Origin: Sphingopyxis panaciterrae | GTDB taxonomy: Bacteria; Pseudomonadota; Alphaproteobacteria; Sphingomonadales; Sphingomonadaceae | Assembly: GCF_011762125.1 (NCBI RefSeq) | Contig: NZ_JAASQN010000001.1 | Span: 930,001 to 994,000, forward strand | DNA length: 64,000 nucleotides | Direction: 5' to 3' | In this document: piece after piece, positions 61,465 to 64,000 of the stretch | Layout: each line of letters begins with the position of its first letter | Numbering within the stretch: position 1 is the first letter of the stretch | Notes under the pieces: generated by a model | The model's database searches: none | Told to the model about the DNA's origin: nothing | Seen by the model: only the letters and a program-made list of their open reading frames with translations | Program-made: the position numbers and the translations under genes

Positions 61465-62945
61465 TGACCGAGCTTACGAACCTGACTGTCGCGCAGATCC
61501 GCGACGGGCACCGCGCTGGCGAATTCAGTGCCGTCGAGGTCGCCGAGGCGTTCAACGCCAATGTCGCGGGCGCGAAGGCGCTGAACGCGTTCATCGTCGA
61601 GACCCCGGACCATGCGATCGCGGCGGCAAAGACCGCCGATGCCGACCGCGCAGCGGGCACTTTAAAGCCCCTGTCGGGTGTGCCGATCGGGATGAAGGAT
61701 CTGTTCGCGACGAGCGGCGTCCAGACGACCGCGGCGAGCCATATGCTCGAAGGTTTCGTTCCGCGCTATGAATCGACGGTGTCGGCGAAGCTCTGGGACG
61801 CGGGCTGCGGCATGCTGGGCAAGCTGAACCTCGACCAGTTCGCGATGGGATCGTCGAACGAGACGAGCTATTTCGGCAATGTGATCAGCCCGTGGAAGCG
61901 CAAGGACGGCGGCAATGCGGCGCTCGCGCCGGGCGGCTCGTCGGGCGGCTCGTCGTCGGCGATCGCGGCGCGGCTGTGCCCCGCAGCGACCGGCACCGAC
62001 ACCGGCGGCTCGATCCGCCAGCCTGCGGCCTTCACCGGCATTTCGGGGATCAAGCCGACCTATGGCCGCTGCTCGCGCTGGGGCATCGTGGCGTTCGCAA
62101 GCTCGCTCGATCAGGCGGGTCCGATGGCGCGCGACGTGCGCGACTGCGCGATCATGCTCGAGAATATGGCGGGTTTCGATCCAAAGGACGCGACGAGCCT
62201 GAATATGGCCGTTCCGAATTGGGAAGCGGCTTTGTCGAGCGACCTCAAGGGCAAGACGGTCGGTATTCCCAAGGAATATCGATTGGAAGGCATCGATCCC
62301 GACATCGACGCGATGTGGGATGCGGGCATCGCGATGCTGAAGGATGCGGGGGCCGAGGTCGTCGAGATCAGCCTGCCGCACACCAAATATGCGCTGCCGG
62401 CCTATTATATCATCGCCCCCGCCGAAGCATCGTCGAACCTCGCGCGCTATGACGGCGTACGCTACGGCCTCCGCGACCTGCCCGAAAAGGCGGGGTTGCA
62501 GGACATGTACGCCGCGACACGCGCCGACGGCTTCGGACCCGAAGTCAAGCGGCGCATCATGATCGGCACCTATGTGCTGTCGGCGGGCTTCTATGATGCC
62601 TATTATACGCAGGCGCAGAAGGTGCGGACGCTGATCGCGCGCGATTTCGAGGCTGCGTTTGGCGTTTGCGACGTGATTCTCGCTCCGACCGCGCCGTCGG
62701 CGGCTTTCGGGCTGGGCGAAAAGACTGCCGATCCGCTGTCGATGTATCTCAACGACGTGTTCGCGGTGCCTGCGAGCCTCGCGGGCCTGCCCGCGATGTC
62801 GGTCCCCGCAGCGCTGAACCGCGAAGGGCTGCCGCTAGGCTTGCAGATCATCGGCAAGGCGTTTGACGAGCAGGGCGTACTGAACGCGGGGCTGGCTATT
62901 GAAGAGCGGGCGGGCTTCAACGCTCGCGCCGAAAAGTGGTGGTAA
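61464..62945 (+). CDS. gatA: Asp-tRNA(Asn)/Glu-tRNA(Gln) amidotransferase subunit A
   Basis: GatA is the amidase that releases ammonia from glutamine for tRNA-bound Glu or Asp. The 493-residue protein carries the amidase signature: catalytic Lys in [14 protein letters not shown], the Gly/Ser-rich [20 protein letters not shown] and the cis-Ser/Ser nucleophile in [20 protein letters not shown]. It overlaps gatC by one base and is followed by gatB at 62947. Presence of gatCAB implies that Gln-tRNA or Asn-tRNA is made by the indirect route. Confidence 0.97.
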   Translation: MTELTNLTVAQIRDGHRAGEFSAVEVAEAFNANVAGAKALNAFIVETPDHAIAAAKTADADRAAGTLKPLSGVPIGMKDLFATSGVQTTAASHMLEGFVPRYESTVSAKLWDAGCGMLGKLNLDQFAMGSSNETSYFGNVISPWKRKDGGNAALAPGGSSGGSSSAIAARLCPAATGTDTGGSIRQPAAFTGISGIKPTYGRCSRWGIVAFASSLDQAGPMARDVRDCAIMLENMAGFDPKDATSLNMAVPNWEAALSSDLKGKTVGIPKEYRLEGIDPDIDAMWDAGIAMLKDAGAEVVEISLPHTKYALPAYYIIAPAEASSNLARYDGVRYGLRDLPEKAGLQDMYAATRADGFGPEVKRRIMIGTYVLSAGFYDAYYTQAQKVRTLIARDFEAAFGVCDVILAPTAPSAAFGLGEKTADPLSMYLNDVFAVPASLAGLPAMSVPAALNREGLPLGLQIIGKAFDEQGVLNAGLAIEERAGFNARAEKWW

Positions 62946-62946
62946 G

Positions 62947-64000
62947 ATGAGCGATTATCGCATCAAGGGCGAAACCGGCGAGTGGGAGGTCGTGATCGGC
63001 CTGGAAGTCCATGCGCAGGTCACCTCCAACGCCAAGCTGTTCTCGGGCGCCGCGACGGCGTTCGGGGCGGAACCCAATACGCAGGTGTCGCTGGTCGACG
63101 CCGCGATGCCCGGCATGCTGCCGGTGCCGAATCGCGAGTGTATCCGCCAGGCGGTGCGCACCGGCATGGCGATCGAGGCGCAGATCAACAAATACTCGCG
63201 GTTCGACCGCAAAAATTATTTCTATGCCGATCTGCCGCAGGGTTACCAGATTTCACAGCTTTATCATCCGATTGTCGGTGAAGGTTCGCTGACGATCGAG
63301 GCTGATGAAAAGGCCGGACTGCCCGAAGCGAAGCGCATCGGGGTCGAGCGCATCCATGTCGAGCAGGACGCGGGCAAGCTGATGCATGACCAGCACCCGT
63401 CGATGTCGTACGTTGACCTCAACCGGTCGGGCGTCGCGCTGATGGAGATCGTCTCGCGCCCCGACATGCGCTCGCCCGCCGAAGCTGGTGCGTATGTGCG
63501 CAAGCTACGCTCGATCCTGCGCTATGTCGGCTCATGCGACGGCAATATGGAAGAAGGCTCGATGCGCGCCGACGTGAACGTGTCGGTGCGCAAGCCGGGC
63601 GACGAATTCGGGACGCGCACCGAGACGAAGAACGTCAATTCGGTGCGTTTCGTGATGGCGGTGATCGAGGGCGAGGCCAAGCGTCAGGTCGAACTGATTG
63701 AAAGCGGCGGCACGGTGGTGCAGGAAACGCGGCTTTATGATCCGGATCGTAACGAGACGCGATCGATGCGGTCGAAGGAAGATGCGCATGATTACCGCTA
63801 CTTCCCCGATCCTGATTTGCTGCCGCTCATCCTCGACGATGATTTTCTGGCCGAATGCCGGACGTCCTTGCCCGAACTGCCCGACGCCAAGCGCGCGCGC
63901 TATCTGGCGGCCGGAATTTCGCCCTACAACGCCGACGTGCTGACCGCCGAGGTCGAGGCCGCGCTGTGGTTCGACACGCTGCTCGAAGCGGGCGCGAAGC
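62947..64000 (+). CDS. gatB: Asp-tRNA(Asn)/Glu-tRNA(Gln) amidotransferase subunit B (3' end outside window)
   Basis: GatB activates and amidates the misacylated tRNA. The first 351 codons are present and open to the end of the window. Diagnostic segments are [40 protein letters not shown], the [20 protein letters not shown] stretch, and [20 protein letters not shown]. The cradle domain is complete; the tail YqeY-like domain is outside. It starts ATG 62947, one base after the gatA stop. Confidence 0.96.
   Translation, partial: MSDYRIKGETGEWEVVIGLEVHAQVTSNAKLFSGAATAFGAEPNTQVSLVDAAMPGMLPVPNRECIRQAVRTGMAIEAQINKYSRFDRKNYFYADLPQGYQISQLYHPIVGEGSLTIEADEKAGLPEAKRIGVERIHVEQDAGKLMHDQHPSMSYVDLNRSGVALMEIVSRPDMRSPAEAGAYVRKLRSILRYVGSCDGNMEEGSMRADVNVSVRKPGDEFGTRTETKNVNSVRFVMAVIEGEAKRQVELIESGGTVVQETRLYDPDRNETRSMRSKEDAHDYRYFPDPDLLPLILDDDFLAECRTSLPELPDAKRARYLAAGISPYNADVLTAEVEAALWFDTLLEAGAK

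Overview
This is a GC-rich, gene-dense chromosomal window from an alphaproteobacterium, most probably a Sphingomonadaceae member close to Sphingopyxis. I infer this from the overall gene repertoire and gene order (ccmCDEFGHI, secDF-yajC, gatCAB, a PyrB/PyrC-like pair), the frequent 4-base start/stop overlaps, and the many short palindromic repeats of the kind common in sphingomonads. No database could be searched, so the genus is a guess. Almost everything is single-copy chromosomal content; no transposase, integrase, CRISPR array or rRNA was seen.

Layout. 1-1.6 kb: the 3' end of alaS and an AHSA1/SRPBCC gene. 1.6-2.7 kb: a holin plus GH108 muramidase lysis cassette, reverse strand, divergent from a quinone oxidoreductase (2.8-3.7 kb). 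3.8-5.9 kb: EF-hand protein, two TSUP permeases, tRNA-Pro(GGG). 6.1-9.1 kb: yajC-secD-secF. 9.2-11.7 kb: glycosyltransferase, then an XRE regulator with a LexA-like C-terminus divergent from a DUF6456 gene. 12-17.4 kb: ABC-F ATPase, SIMPL protein, 2OG oxygenase, tRNA-His, leucine-type dehydrogenase, YbaN. 17.8-22.8 kb: cytochrome c maturation operon ccmCDEFGHI, with a palindromic element inside the ccmH leader. 22.9-26.2 kb: kup and two accessory genes, the second an AHH-type nuclease. 26.3-31.3 kb: membrane protein, alpha/beta hydrolase, GlxA-type regulator, YciI/DGPF protein, ECF42-like sigma factor and DUF6445 gene. 31.5-37.5 kb: a PEP-CTERM surface protein, small genes including a DUF2384 antitoxin-like one, GNAT, SDR/AraC divergent pair, DUF4189 protein. 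37.7-39.5 kb: leuA behind a leucine-rich leader peptide. 39.6-45.4 kb: acidic protein, rhodanese, MacAB-TolC-type efflux operon. 45.6-49.4 kb: MFS, phospholipid methyltransferase-like protein, phospholipase D-type enzyme, rpoZ. 49.7-54.5 kb: a SPOR / ParA / RHH / SPOR locus. 54.8-57.8 kb: ruvX-DUF1294-pyrB-pyrC-like operon. 57.9-61.1 kb: DUF3089 and DUF4153 genes. 61.2-64 kb: gatC-gatA-gatB (cut by the window end).

The strongest candidate for something unusual is a dispersed gene transfer agent (GTA) control and lysis system. A holin and a GH108 endolysin of the type used by the Rhodobacter GTA sit alone with no phage structural genes. About 8.4 kb away an XRE/LexA-like regulator lies divergent from a DUF6456 gene. 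Both intergenic regions carry a nearly identical 19-21 bp element (2728-2746 and 11157-11177), in each case oriented toward the lysis cassette or the DUF6456 gene. The sequence match and gene content are seen directly; GTA function and co-regulation are inference.

Other points of note are the leu leader peptide, the palindrome built into ccmH, a PyrC homologue lacking its metal ligands, an orphan ParA with SPOR partners, and several families of palindromic repeats at gene ends.
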